DNA of 64,000 nt, from the NCBI RefSeq assembly GCF_014644455.1, contig NZ_BMKS01000001.1, positions 379,409-443,408 of the forward strand. Direction: 5' to 3'. The position numbers and the translations under genes were made by a program. The DNA comes from Caldovatus sediminis. GTDB lineage: Bacteria; Pseudomonadota; Alphaproteobacteria; Acetobacterales; Acetobacteraceae. The notes under the pieces were generated by a model. That model was given only the letters and a program-made list of their open reading frames with translations. It was not told the DNA's origin and searched no databases. Positions 9,441 through 16,733 of this stretch are shown here, piece after piece (the first letter of the stretch is position 1; the number at the start of each line of letters is the position of its first letter).

Positions 9441-9737
9441 GTCGGCGATCCCGACGCGCTCCGCCGCGCGGCGCACCTTGCGCTCGGTCCAGTTCCCGGC
9501 GCGCTGCAAAGCCGCGCCGGTCTGCCGCGCGCGCTTCTCCAGATGCGCGGCGGTGCGCCGCCCGGCGCGATCGAGCGCGGCGCCGGTGCGCTGCGCCCCG
9601 CGCTCCACCGCCGCGCCGGCGCGCTGGATCGCGCCCGGCGGCTCCTCGGCGCGCGCCGCCGCGCGCGGCGCGGCGGCGCCGAGCGCGAGCAGCGCCATCG
9701 CCAGCGCCCACCCGGTCGCTGCGCGAGCGCGGCGCAT
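9438..9737 (-). CDS. Small exported protein built of 11-residue repeats
   Basis: A 99-aa protein not recognised from any named family. Residues 1-30 form a signal peptide (MRRARAATGWALAMALLALG, cleavage likely after an Ala-rich stretch). From residue 36 the mature part is a regular 11-residue repeat: AIQRAGAAVER, GAQRTGAALDR, AGRRTAAHLEK, RARQTGAALQR, AGNWTERKVRR, then a 9-residue tail. The pattern x3-R/Q-T/A-G/A-A-x-V/L-x-R/K makes a highly basic amphipathic helix, like apolipoprotein or LEA-type 11-mers. The ATG lies only 2 nt after the stop of the TctC-type gene upstream, so they are in one operon. A membrane- or polyanion-binding periplasmic role is inference from charge and periodicity only. 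Confidence 0.7.
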   Translation of the reverse strand: MRRARAATGWALAMALLALGAAAPRAAARAEEPPGAIQRAGAAVERGAQRTGAALDRAGRRTAAHLEKRARQTGAALQRAGNWTERKVRRAAERVGIAD

Positions 9738-9739
9738 GC

Positions 9740-10729
9740 TCAACTGTCCACCCGGATGCCCAGCTCGCGGATCAGCGGGCGCCAGAAGCCGCACTCGCGC
9801 TGGACGAAGGCGTTGAACTGCTCGGGCGTCATGTTCACCACCTCGACGCCGATGTTGCGCGCGTGGGCGGTGAGCTCCGGCGTGCCCATGGCGCGCACCA
9901 GCTCCTCGTTCAGCCGGCGGATCACCGGCGCCGGCGTGCCCGCGGGGGCCGACAGCGACTGCCAGCCGTAGGCCACCGCGCCCTCGTGGCCGAGCTCGAC
10001 CAGCGTCGGCACGTCCGGCAACTGCTCGGACCGGCGGTCGCCGAGCTGGGCCAGCACGCGCACGCGGTCGGCGCGCACGAAGGGGATGCCGGTGGAGGTG
10101 TCGATCAGCACCAGGTCCACCCGCCCGCCCAGCAGGTCGTTCATGGCCAGCGGCCCGCCGCGGTAGGGCACGTGCGTCGCGTCGAGCCCGGTGCGCTTCT
10201 TCACCATCTCGCAGGCGAGGTGGTGCGGCGAGGCGACGCCCGGCGTGCCGTAGGTCAGCCCGTGCCGCTTCGAGGCCTCCACGAGCTCGGCGAAGCTGCG
10301 GTGCGGGCTCTCCGGCGCGACGACGAAGAACAGCGGCCAGCGGCCGATGAAGCCGATCCCGGTCAGGTCGCGGTCGGGGTCGTAGGGCAGGCGCCGGTAG
10401 AGCGCCGGGTTGTACACCAGCATGCCGTTGTCGGAGTGGAGCAGCGTGTGCCCGTCCGGCGCGGCGCGGGAGACCTGCTCGCTGGCCAGCACGGCGCCGC
10501 CGCCGGGCCGGTTCTCGACCACGATCGGCTGGCCGAGACGGGTGCCGATGGCGTTGGCGATCAGCCGCGCCATGGCGTCGGAGGCCCCGCCCGGCGGATA
10601 GCCGACGATCCAGCGGATCGGCCGGTCCGGCCAGGCGCCACCGCCCTGGGCGCGGGCCGCGCGGCTGCCCCGGGTCGCCGCCAGCGCCACCCCCGCCATG
10701 CCCAGCACCGTGTCCCTGCGTCGCAGCAT
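9740..10729 (-). CDS. Tripartite tricarboxylate transporter substrate-binding protein (TctC/Bug family)
   Basis: A 329-aa periplasmic binding protein. The N-terminus MLRRRDTVLGMAGVALAATR resembles a Tat-type signal, followed by the family motifs WPDRPIRWIVGYPPGGASD, VVENRPGGGAVLASEQV, YGTPGVASPHHLACEM, ATHVPYRGGPLAMNDLLGG and DVPTLVELGHEG. Bug proteins capture carboxylates (citrate, itaconate, aromatic acids) or amides; the ligand cannot be read here. The start at 10729 is preferred over the ATG at 10774 because CGGAG precedes it and it places the RR motif at the very N-terminus. It sits downstream of an AEC permease and directly upstream of the 11-mer repeat protein, not next to tctBA, which lie near 19.5 kb. 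Confidence 0.92.
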   Translation of the reverse strand: MLRRRDTVLGMAGVALAATRGSRAARAQGGGAWPDRPIRWIVGYPPGGASDAMARLIANAIGTRLGQPIVVENRPGGGAVLASEQVSRAAPDGHTLLHSDNGMLVYNPALYRRLPYDPDRDLTGIGFIGRWPLFFVVAPESPHRSFAELVEASKRHGLTYGTPGVASPHHLACEMVKKRTGLDATHVPYRGGPLAMNDLLGGRVDLVLIDTSTGIPFVRADRVRVLAQLGDRRSEQLPDVPTLVELGHEGAVAYGWQSLSAPAGTPAPVIRRLNEELVRAMGTPELTAHARNIGVEVVNMTPEQFNAFVQRECGFWRPLIRELGIRVDS

Positions 10730-10798
10730 CCGCTCCGTGCTCCCGTTCCCCGCGGCATTCCTCGAGGCGCGCATAATGCGCCGCGCGCCGGCGTCGCG

Positions 10799-11734
10799 CT
10801 ACGGGGCGGCGATCGCGTAGGCGCCGACGAGCAGGGAGAGCCAGAACGGCAGGGTCGCCGCCGCGGCGACATGTTCGGTGGTGGTGATCGCCGCCATGAG
10901 CGGCGCGTCGCCGCCCATCGCGCGCGCCATGACGTAGCTCGTCGGTGCCGTCGGCAGGGCCATGAAGGTGACGGCGACCGCGGTCTCCAGCGGGGGCAGG
11001 CCGAGCAGCGCCGCCAGCCCCCAGGCCAGCGCCGGCATGCCGACCAGCTTGAGCGCCCCGGTCAGCGCCTGGGTCGGCGCCTGCGCCCCCAGCGTGCCGA
11101 GCGAGAGCGCCGCGCCGACGCACAGCAGGCCAAGCGCGATCGAGCCCTGCCCGAGCGCGGCGACCAGCCGCGAGAGGCCCGGCGGCAGCCCGCCCAGCGC
11201 GGCGAGACCGAAGCCGATCAGGCAGGCGAGCATCAGCGGATTCGCCAGGACCTGGCGAAGCAGCGTCAGCGGCCCCGGTGGCGCGCCGCCACGGCCGAGC
11301 AGGAAGGCGAGGACCGTCACCGTCTGCACCACCGGCACGATCAGCCCCGTCGAGACCGCGGCGAGGGCGAGGCCGGGGGCGCCGAACAGCGCGCCGCAGA
11401 TGGCGAAGCCCATCAGGTTGTTGAACCGGATGCCGCCCTGCAGCACCGAGGTCATCGCCGCGTGGCCGTGGCCGAGGGCGCGGGCGAGCGCGGTGCTCGC
11501 CACCGTCCCGACCGCCAGCGCGCCCCAGATCGAGAGCGCCATGCGCCCGAGCGGCAGCGTCGCGAGGTCCACGGCCGAGAGCGCGGTGACGATCAGCGAG
11601 GGGAGCAGCACCCAGAAGGTCAGGCGCTCCATCCCCGCCCAGATCGCCTCGTCGCGCAGCAGCACGCGCTTCAGCGCGGCGCCGAGCAGCAGCAGCCCGA
11701 AGGCCGGGACGAAGGCGTCGAGCCAGGGGGCCAT
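10799..11734 (-). CDS. AEC family (auxin efflux carrier-like) permease
   Basis: A 311-aa integral membrane protein with about ten hydrophobic segments arranged as two five-helix halves. The N-terminal segment VPAFGLLLLGAALKR, the broken-helix region LQGGIRFNNLMGFAI and the C-terminal half (LALGQGSIALGLLCVGAAL, MALPTAPTSYVMARAMGGD) fit bacterial AEC proteins, which export or import small carboxylates such as malate or malonate. It is followed after 69 bp by the TctC-type binding protein and preceded after 30 bp by a lipoprotein gene, all on the same strand. The substrate is unknown; proximity to a tricarboxylate-type binding protein hints at organic acids but does not show it. Confidence 0.88.
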   Translation of the reverse strand: MAPWLDAFVPAFGLLLLGAALKRVLLRDEAIWAGMERLTFWVLLPSLIVTALSAVDLATLPLGRMALSIWGALAVGTVASTALARALGHGHAAMTSVLQGGIRFNNLMGFAICGALFGAPGLALAAVSTGLIVPVVQTVTVLAFLLGRGGAPPGPLTLLRQVLANPLMLACLIGFGLAALGGLPPGLSRLVAALGQGSIALGLLCVGAALSLGTLGAQAPTQALTGALKLVGMPALAWGLAALLGLPPLETAVAVTFMALPTAPTSYVMARAMGGDAPLMAAITTTEHVAAAATLPFWLSLLVGAYAIAAP

Positions 11735-11764
11735 GCGGAACGGCGGGCGGCTGGCCGGACGACC

Positions 11765-12616
11765 TCAGTCCCCGCCGCCGAGGAGCGCCACCACCGGCCC
11801 CCTCGCCTCGCGTCGCCTGGGGCCGCCGGAGGCCTCGAACGGGGCGGCGTCGCGCGGCGATGCCGCCCGGCCGGACGCATCCGGCCCGTGCCCGCCCGCC
11901 GCGATGTCGCGCAGGCAGGCCGCCTCGGTGCGCGCCTCGGAGCCGGAGGCGCGGGCGGCGGCGAAGGCGACGCGCAGCGTCGCGGCCGCGCCGTCCGCGC
12001 CCTCGCGCGGGCCGCCTGCCGCGCGCACCGGCGCGGGCTGCGCCGGCTCGTCGCGGTAGAGGATGACGTCGAGCGCGCAGGAGCGCGCCGTGTAGAGCCA
12101 GACCTCGGCCGGCCCCTCGGGCCGTCGCAGCGCCGGCTCGCCGAGCCTCCGCACCACCGCCTCGGCCGGCAGGCCGAGCAGTTCCGCCGCCTCGGACGGC
12201 GGCGGACCGGCTTCGGCGCCGCGCCGCGCCGCGGCCGCGCCGAGGACGGCCAGGGCGACGGGACGCGCCCGCAGCGGCGCATCCGGGTCGGGCGACGACG
12301 ACACGGCATCGGGCCCGGCGCCCCGGGCCGCCACTGGCGACGCGCCACGCGGCGGCCGCGGGACGACGGCCCCGGCCGCCGGCCGCGACGCGCCGGCCAG
12401 CAGCGGGCCGCCCGCGGGTTCGAGGGCGGCGAGGCTGGCGCGCGTGCTCGCCAACGAGGCCCGGAGGCTGGCGGCGACGGCCGCCGGATCGGCCCCGCGA
12501 TCCGCGCCCGCGCACCCCGTGGCGGCGGCGGTCGCGCCCCCCGCCAGCAGCGCAAGCCGGCGCAGCGTCCGCACAGTCCGCCGCGAGCCCGGACGCCGGG
12601 CGGCAGCCGGCGCCAT
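11765..12616 (-). CDS. Putative lipoprotein with BamE/SmpA-like motif
   Basis: A roughly 283-aa Ala/Pro-rich exported protein without a firm family. A lipobox ATGC follows the hydrophobic stretch LALLAGGATAAA, so it is probably a lipoprotein. Near the middle, ELLGLPAEAVVRRLGEPALR leads into EGPAEVWLYTARSCALDVIL, which resembles the SmpA/OmlA (BamE) pattern of helix, LGxP turn, then WxY and a hydrophobic strand; this similarity is inferred by eye. Flanks are low-complexity. The start is uncertain: ATG 12679, ATG 12616 (used here) and GTG 12574 are in frame, and 12574 gives the most typical short lipoprotein signal (MRTLRRLALLAGG). It lies between bactofilin and the AEC permease. Confidence 0.6.
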   Translation of the reverse strand: MAPAAARRPGSRRTVRTLRRLALLAGGATAAATGCAGADRGADPAAVAASLRASLASTRASLAALEPAGGPLLAGASRPAAGAVVPRPPRGASPVAARGAGPDAVSSSPDPDAPLRARPVALAVLGAAAARRGAEAGPPPSEAAELLGLPAEAVVRRLGEPALRRPEGPAEVWLYTARSCALDVILYRDEPAQPAPVRAAGGPREGADGAAATLRVAFAAARASGSEARTEAACLRDIAAGGHGPDASGRAASPRDAAPFEASGGPRRREARGPVVALLGGGD

Positions 12617-12766
12617 GCCGGCGGCGGAACCGGCGACGGGCCGCGGCCCGTCCCCGGGCGCGGACGGTCCCGCGCTCATGCCCGCGGCGGATGGCGACGA
12701 CGCACCGGACGCGCCCCCCTCCTCTCCCCCTGCCCCCTCGCACCAGCGCGGAGGCCTATTGCGCCG

Positions 12767-13501
12767 TCAGGCCTCGGCGGGCTCCGGGGTGCGGGCGGGC
12801 GCGGCGGTCGGCATGGCCGGCGGCACCGGGGCACGGGCGGCGGCGCCGCTCAGCGCGGCATCGGTCAGCATCTCCATGCGGCCGGTGATCTGGCCGCCCT
12901 CCTCGACCTGGAGGCGCCGGCAGCGCGCCACGCCGAGAACCTTGCCGGTGGCACGGATGACGAGGCTGCCGGTGGCGGTGAGGGTGCCGTCGAAGGTGCC
13001 GGCGACCTCGGCGTCCTCGATCTGCACCTCGCCCTTGAACACGCCCGAATGCGTGATGAGGAGCTCGGCCGCCTGGATCATCTGCGACTCGACGGTGCCC
13101 TCGACGACGAGGCGCTCCGCGTCGCTGACCGTGCCCTGCAGGCTGATGCCCTTGCCCACGACCAGCGTGCGGCGATCGCCCGCCTCGGCGCGCGGCACGC
13201 CCCCGCCCTGCGTCACCGCGGCGGCGCCGACCGAACGCGCGCCGGCGAGCGTCGGCGTGCCGGGACGCGCCGCGCCAGCGACCGGCGAGGCGGGCGCGGC
13301 GTTGGGGCGCGGCGCGGTCGCGCCGACCGCCGGCGGCTCCTTGGGCGCCGGGCGGAACGGTGGCACGCCGAGTTCCGGATCGCGCGCCACCGGCACGCTC
13401 GCGCCCGGCTTGTCGGCCGAATCGGCGCCCCCCGAGGACGGCGAGGCGGCGCCCGGCGCGGCGCCCGGTGTCTCGTCACGGCGGCGGCGGAAGACGGACA
13501 T
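12767..13501 (-). CDS. Bactofilin (polymer-forming cytoskeletal protein)
   Basis: A 244-aa bactofilin. The core (about residues 105-215) is a right-handed beta-helix rich in valine and glycine: RRTLVVGKGISLQGTVSDAE, VVEGTVESQMIQAAELLITH, SGVFKGEVQIEDAEVAGTFD and ATGKVLGVARCRRLQVEEGG. Disordered, Pro/Ala-rich N- and C-terminal tails flank it. Bactofilins assemble without nucleotide into filaments on the inner membrane that organise cell-wall enzymes, stalks or cell shape. Start: ATG 13501 with AGGGGGA about 6 nt upstream. The N-terminus MSVFRRRRDE is basic, fitting a membrane-targeting tail. A BamE-like lipoprotein follows on the same strand after about 150 bp; no M23 peptidase, the common bactofilin partner, is visible nearby. 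Confidence 0.92.
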   Translation of the reverse strand: MSVFRRRRDETPGAAPGAASPSSGGADSADKPGASVPVARDPELGVPPFRPAPKEPPAVGATAPRPNAAPASPVAGAARPGTPTLAGARSVGAAAVTQGGGVPRAEAGDRRTLVVGKGISLQGTVSDAERLVVEGTVESQMIQAAELLITHSGVFKGEVQIEDAEVAGTFDGTLTATGSLVIRATGKVLGVARCRRLQVEEGGQITGRMEMLTDAALSGAAARAPVPPAMPTAAPARTPEPAEA

Positions 13502-13632
13502 GCTGTTCCCCCTGTCACAGCGGTGTGGGCCCCGCGGCGCGCGCTCTCCCCCGCGCCGCGCACCTCCCGGTCCTGCGGCTAGCACGCTCGGACGATCGCA
13601 TACAACCGGTAAGCGAGGGGTTATCCCCAGCT

Positions 13633-14355
13633 TCATGCGCCCCGGCTCGCGCCAGGCCCGCCCCGACCGCCAGCCGTGCCGGCACCCCCGTGCAGCAGAT
13701 GCGTCGCCGCCGCGAGCCCGAGGACCGGGACCAGCAGGTTGAGCAGCGGCACCGCGGCCGCCAGCACCCCGAGCGCGCCGAGGCCGAGGACGGAGAGCCG
13801 TTGCCGCCGGCGCTCGGCCCGCGCCGCGGGCGCCCCCATGCGGCGCATCGCCACGGTCTCGAACAGGCCGGCGCCGAACGCCCAGGCCCCGACCGCGAAG
13901 GCCAGCGCGGCGCCGACGCCCGGCAGCACCAGCGCCACAGGGATCAGCGCGAGGTGCAGCGCCAGCAGCCGTGCCCCGAGCCGCAGCCCGGCGCCGAGCT
14001 GCGCCGCCAGCGACGCCCCCACGGCAGGCGGCAGGCCCGGATAGTGCCGGCGTTCCACCGCCGCGGCCACCGGATCGGCGAACTGTGCCGCCAGCGCGAC
14101 CACCGCCGGTACGAACAGCCAGGCCGCGAGCAGCAGGGCGAGCAGGCCGCCAAGCGCCTGCGCCGCCCAGTCCAGCGCCGGCCCGGCCAGCCAGTCCGGG
14201 GCGCTCGCCGCGAGCCGCGCCGCGCCGCGCCAGGCGAGCCAGAACAGCAGCGCGAAGGCGGCGGCGGCCAGCGCCGCGGCGCGCCACAGCGGGCGGCGCA
14301 AGGCGGGGTCGTCGAGCTGGGCGACGGCGAGCAGGACGGCGCGCAGGAGCGACAT
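13633..14355 (-). CDS. EI24/CysZ-type membrane protein
   Basis: A 240-aa membrane protein with about five hydrophobic helices: ALAAAAFALLFWLAWRGAAR, LLALLLAAWLFVPAVVALAA, a reentrant central part with ADPVAAAVERRHYPGLPPA, LLALHLALIPVALVLPGVGA, and LGALGVLAAAVPLLNLLVPV. The ADPVxxxVE and YPGLP motifs are typical of the EI24 domain that includes the CysZ sulfate importers. Alphaproteobacterial homologues are not usually linked to cysteine genes and no sulfate genes are near here, so sulfate transport is only one possibility. Start ATG 14355 is divergent from the adenosine kinase gene across 56 bp. The Gly/Arg-rich C-terminus is probably disordered. Confidence 0.75.
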   Translation of the reverse strand: MSLLRAVLLAVAQLDDPALRRPLWRAAALAAAAFALLFWLAWRGAARLAASAPDWLAGPALDWAAQALGGLLALLLAAWLFVPAVVALAAQFADPVAAAVERRHYPGLPPAVGASLAAQLGAGLRLGARLLALHLALIPVALVLPGVGAALAFAVGAWAFGAGLFETVAMRRMGAPAARAERRRQRLSVLGLGALGVLAAAVPLLNLLVPVLGLAAATHLLHGGAGTAGGRGGPGASRGA

Positions 14356-14411
14356 GTTGCGGCCCCGGGTGGTGACGGGTATGCGGAGCGGCCCCCGCCG
14401 CGAGGTCCCGC

Positions 14412-15407
14412 ATGTCCCACGCCACCGAACTCGACATCCTCGGCATCGGCAACGCCATCGTGGACGTGCTGGCGCGCGCGGAGGACTCCTTCCTCCACGA
14501 GCACGGCATGGTGAAGGGCGCCATGCGGCTGATCGACGCCGCAGAGGCGGAGCGGCTCTACGCGGCGATGGGCCCGGCGGTCGAGAGCTCCGGCGGCTCG
14601 GCGGCGAACGCCTGCGCCGCGGCGGCGGCGCTCGGCGCGCGCGTCGGCTTCCTCGGCAAGGTGGCGGCGGACCAGCTCGGCGCGGTGTTCCGCCACGACA
14701 TCACCGCGGCGGGCGTGCGCTTCCCGACGCCGCCGCTCGACGGCGGGGCGCCGACCGCGCGCTGCCTGATCCTGGTGACGCCCGACGGGCAGCGGACGAT
14801 GAACACCCATCTCGGCGCCTGCGTCGCCTTCGGCGAGGGCGACCTCGACATCGCGGCGCTGCGCGCGGCGCGGATCACCTACCTCGAGGGCTACCTGTTC
14901 GATCCGCCGGCGGCGCAGGCGGCGTTCCGCGCGGCCTCGGCGGTGGCGCACGCGGCGGGGCGGAAGGTGGCGATCACGCTGTCCGACCCGTTCTGCGTCG
15001 CGCGGCACCGCGAGGCCTTCCTCGCCTTCGTCCGCGAGGAGGCCGACATCCTGTTCGCCAACGAGGCGGAGATCCGCGCGCTCTACGAGGTCGAGCGCTT
15101 CGAGCACGCGGCGATGCTGGCCCGCGCCGACGTGGACCTCGCGGTGCTGACGCGCGGGGCGCAGGGCAGCGTGATCGTCGCCGGCGAGGCGACGCACGAG
15201 GTCCCGGCCATGCCGGTGCGGGTGGTGGACACGACCGGCGCGGGCGACGCCTACGCGGCCGGGTTCCTCGCCGCGCTCGCGCAGGGCCGGGCGCTGCCGG
15301 AGTGCGGCCGCTGGGGCGCGGTGGCGGCGGCGGAGGCGATCAGCCACTTCGGCGCGCGGCCCCAGGCCGACCTGAAGGCGCTGGTCGCCCCGCGCCCGCA
15401 TCGCTGA
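14412..15407 (+). CDS. Adenosine kinase-like PfkB family sugar kinase
   Basis: A 331-aa ribokinase-fold kinase most similar in pattern to the bacterial adenosine kinases of alphaproteobacteria. It shows DILGIGNAIVDVLARAEDSF, the substrate motif SSGGSAANACAAAAALGARVG, TPDGQRTMNTHLGAC, DPFCVARHREAF, NEAEIRALY, and the PfkB signature DTTGAGDAYAAGFLA with catalytic base Asp279. The family phosphorylates adenosine or a related sugar/nucleoside with ATP, feeding purine salvage. Start ATG 14412. Divergent from the EI24 gene and followed by a 250-bp gap holding a GC hairpin. Substrate assignment within PfkB is from the N-terminal motif and overall pattern, so adenosine is likely but not proven. Confidence 0.88.
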   Translation: MSHATELDILGIGNAIVDVLARAEDSFLHEHGMVKGAMRLIDAAEAERLYAAMGPAVESSGGSAANACAAAAALGARVGFLGKVAADQLGAVFRHDITAAGVRFPTPPLDGGAPTARCLILVTPDGQRTMNTHLGACVAFGEGDLDIAALRAARITYLEGYLFDPPAAQAAFRAASAVAHAAGRKVAITLSDPFCVARHREAFLAFVREEADILFANEAEIRALYEVERFEHAAMLARADVDLAVLTRGAQGSVIVAGEATHEVPAMPVRVVDTTGAGDAYAAGFLAALAQGRALPECGRWGAVAAAEAISHFGARPQADLKALVAPRPHR

Positions 15408-15536
15408 GCCGCCGGAACGGACGGCCCGCGTCCCGGACGCCCTGCGCGCCGCGCCTCCACGACCGGGGGCGCGGAGGGCGGCGGGCGCGTCGCGCACGCT
15501 CGGCCCGCCCTGCCGACCGGTCGCGCCTTCGCCGGT

Positions 15537-15555
15537 CCCCGGGGAAACCCCGGGG
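15537..15555. terminator. CCCCGGGG-AAA-CCCCGGGG hairpin
   Basis: Two identical self-complementary octamers separated by AAA give a perfect 8-bp GC stem with a 3-nt loop, about 130 bp after the adenosine kinase stop and 100 bp before the next gene. No T-run follows. It may end adenosine kinase transcription. Nothing else is clear in 15408-15657. Confidence 0.4.
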
Positions 15556-15657
15556 AGGCGTCCGTGTTGATTCGGCGATCGGGCGGCGGGGCCCGGTTCG
15601 CCGGGGCGCCGCCGCATCCGTCGTCCCATCCGAGACCAGCACGGAGACGTGATCGCG

Positions 15658-16233
15658 ATGCGCAAGGTCCAGCTTCTCGCCACGGTGTTCGGCGCCGCGC
15701 TGCTCGTCGCGGCGCCGGGGGCGCTGGCGCAGCAGGCCGGCTCCGACCTCGGTCGTCCCGGCGGCGCCGGCTACGGCTTCACCCCGCCTCCGGGCACGCC
15801 CCTGACGCCGCACACCGAGGGCGGCGCAGGCCTGATCCCGCCGGTCGGACAGCAGTACGACGCGGCGCGCCGCGCCGAGGCCATATCGCGCGACGTGGAC
15901 GCCCTCCTGCGCCAGGCCGACTCGGCGATGGCGCGCGGCAATTTCGCGCTGGCGAACGAGCTTCTCGAGCGTGCCGAGACCGAGCTGCTGAACCGCGAGG
16001 CGATCGCCGGCGGAATGACGCCGCAGGGCTCGGAGCTGCAGCGCCAGATCGCCGAGGCGCGCCAGGCGCTGAGGAACCGCGACCGCGCGGCGGCCCAGCA
16101 GCACATGCGGCTGGCGATGGACATGACGGCCCGCGACGCGGGCGCGGCGACCGGCGCCGGCGTCGCGGGGACGGCGCCGGCGCACGGCGGCAGCGGACCC
16201 GGCGGCGCCGGGCAGGGCGGCAGCCCGCGGTGA
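15658..16233 (+). CDS. Secreted helical protein of unknown function
   Basis: A 191-aa protein without a recognised family. It starts with a classical signal peptide (MRKVQLLATVFGAALLVAAP, predicted cleavage after ALA before QQAG). The mature N-terminus is Gly/Pro-rich with repeated short motifs (FTPPPGTPLTPHTEGGAGLI); the centre is helical and charged (DVDALLRQADSAMARGNFAL, LQRQIAEARQALRNRDRAAA) and somewhat reminiscent of one or two TPR-like helix pairs; the tail is Gly/Ala-rich. ATG 15658 is chosen over GTG 15649 because GGAG lies 11 nt before it and only 2 nt before the GTG. It is monocistronic, followed by a palindrome and a strong terminator. Likely periplasmic; role unknown. Confidence 0.75.
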   Translation: MRKVQLLATVFGAALLVAAPGALAQQAGSDLGRPGGAGYGFTPPPGTPLTPHTEGGAGLIPPVGQQYDAARRAEAISRDVDALLRQADSAMARGNFALANELLERAETELLNREAIAGGMTPQGSELQRQIAEARQALRNRDRAAAQQHMRLAMDMTARDAGAATGAGVAGTAPAHGGSGPGGAGQGGSPR

Positions 16234-16239
16234 TGCCGG

Positions 16240-16261
16240 CCGCCGGTCGGCCGACCGGCGG
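16240..16261. repeat. 22-bp perfect palindrome
   Basis: CCGCCGGTCGG followed directly by its complement, with no loop, starting 7 bp after the stop of the secreted protein. As it sits just before a strong terminator, it could be a 3' processing or stabilising stem or a protein-binding site. In DNA this GC-rich, chance palindromes of this size are uncommon but possible. Confidence 0.6.
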
Positions 16262-16274
16262 TCGTTGCGCCTTC

Positions 16275-16306
16275 GGCAGGGCCGGGGCCCCAGTCCCGGC
16301 CCTGCC
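16275..16306 (+). terminator. Strong intrinsic terminator
   Basis: A perfect 12-bp stem, GGCAGGGCCGGG (16275-16286) with CCCGGCCCTGCC (16295-16306), 8-nt loop, followed at once by TTCCTTCCT. This is the clearest intrinsic terminator in the window and separates the secreted-protein gene from the sigma-54 operon downstream. Confidence 0.8.
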
Positions 16307-16443
16307 TTCCTTCCTGCGGAACCGCACCGTCGGAGCCTGCGCAGCGGCGACCCCATCGCGGGCGCGGAGGCGATACGATGACAATGCGCAGCGCTCCGGC
16401 GTGACGCGCGGAGGCGCGCCGCCCGGGCGCGGCGCGGGCCTGT

Positions 16444-16461
16444 TGTCCGGATTCCCGGACA
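16444..16461. promoter_or_regulatory. Candidate enhancer (UAS) for the NtrC-class regulator
   Basis: TGTCCGG-ATTC-CCGGACA, a perfect 7-bp inverted repeat with a 4-bp spacer. Its centre is ~105 bp upstream of the -24 element and ~130 bp upstream of the expected start of transcription, the distance at which sigma-54 activators usually bind. Binding by the regulator encoded at 18146 is inferred from position only. Confidence 0.55.
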
Positions 16462-16555
16462 TTCTCCCCGGGCGCCGGCCGGAAAGCTGAACGGCAGCAC
16501 CGCGGAACCGGCCGGCGAGGCCCCGATTCCCCCCGATCCCGGCGCGGCGGCACGC

Positions 16556-16571
16556 TGGCACGCCGCTTGCT
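16556..16571 (+). promoter_or_regulatory. Sigma-54 (RpoN) promoter
   Basis: TGGCACG-CCGC-TTGCT matches the full -24/-12 consensus TGGCACG-N4-TTGCW at every fixed position. Transcription should start near 16582, giving a ~150-nt leader before the histidine kinase ATG at 16734. It rules out the in-frame GTG at 16575, which would lie upstream of the transcript. The operon it heads encodes a GAFTGA-type sigma-54 activator, so autoregulation is likely. Confidence 0.85.
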
Positions 16572-16733
16572 GCGGTGGGTCGCCATGCAGGTCCCCGCGT
16601 CGTCCCCTCCATGCGCCTTGCGTCCCGCCCGGGTGCTGGGACGGCCCTGCGCCGCTGCTATGAGGCCCCCGGCTCTCGCGCGCCCCGGGGAACGGCCTCG
16701 GTTGCGACGAGGCCGGAGGCGACGCGTCGAACC

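Noticed and set aside
13633-14355. Confident assignment as sulfate permease CysZ
   Set aside because: Only the EI24 domain pattern supports it; no sulfur-assimilation genes are nearby.
15537-15555. CCCCGGGG-AAA-CCCCGGGG as a riboswitch or regulatory leader
   Set aside because: A single GC hairpin with no further conserved structure; terminator or chance is simpler.
16575-16733. Upstream GTG start extending the histidine kinase by 53 residues
   Set aside because: It lies before the expected sigma-54 transcript start (~16582), and the added residues are not helix- or domain-forming.
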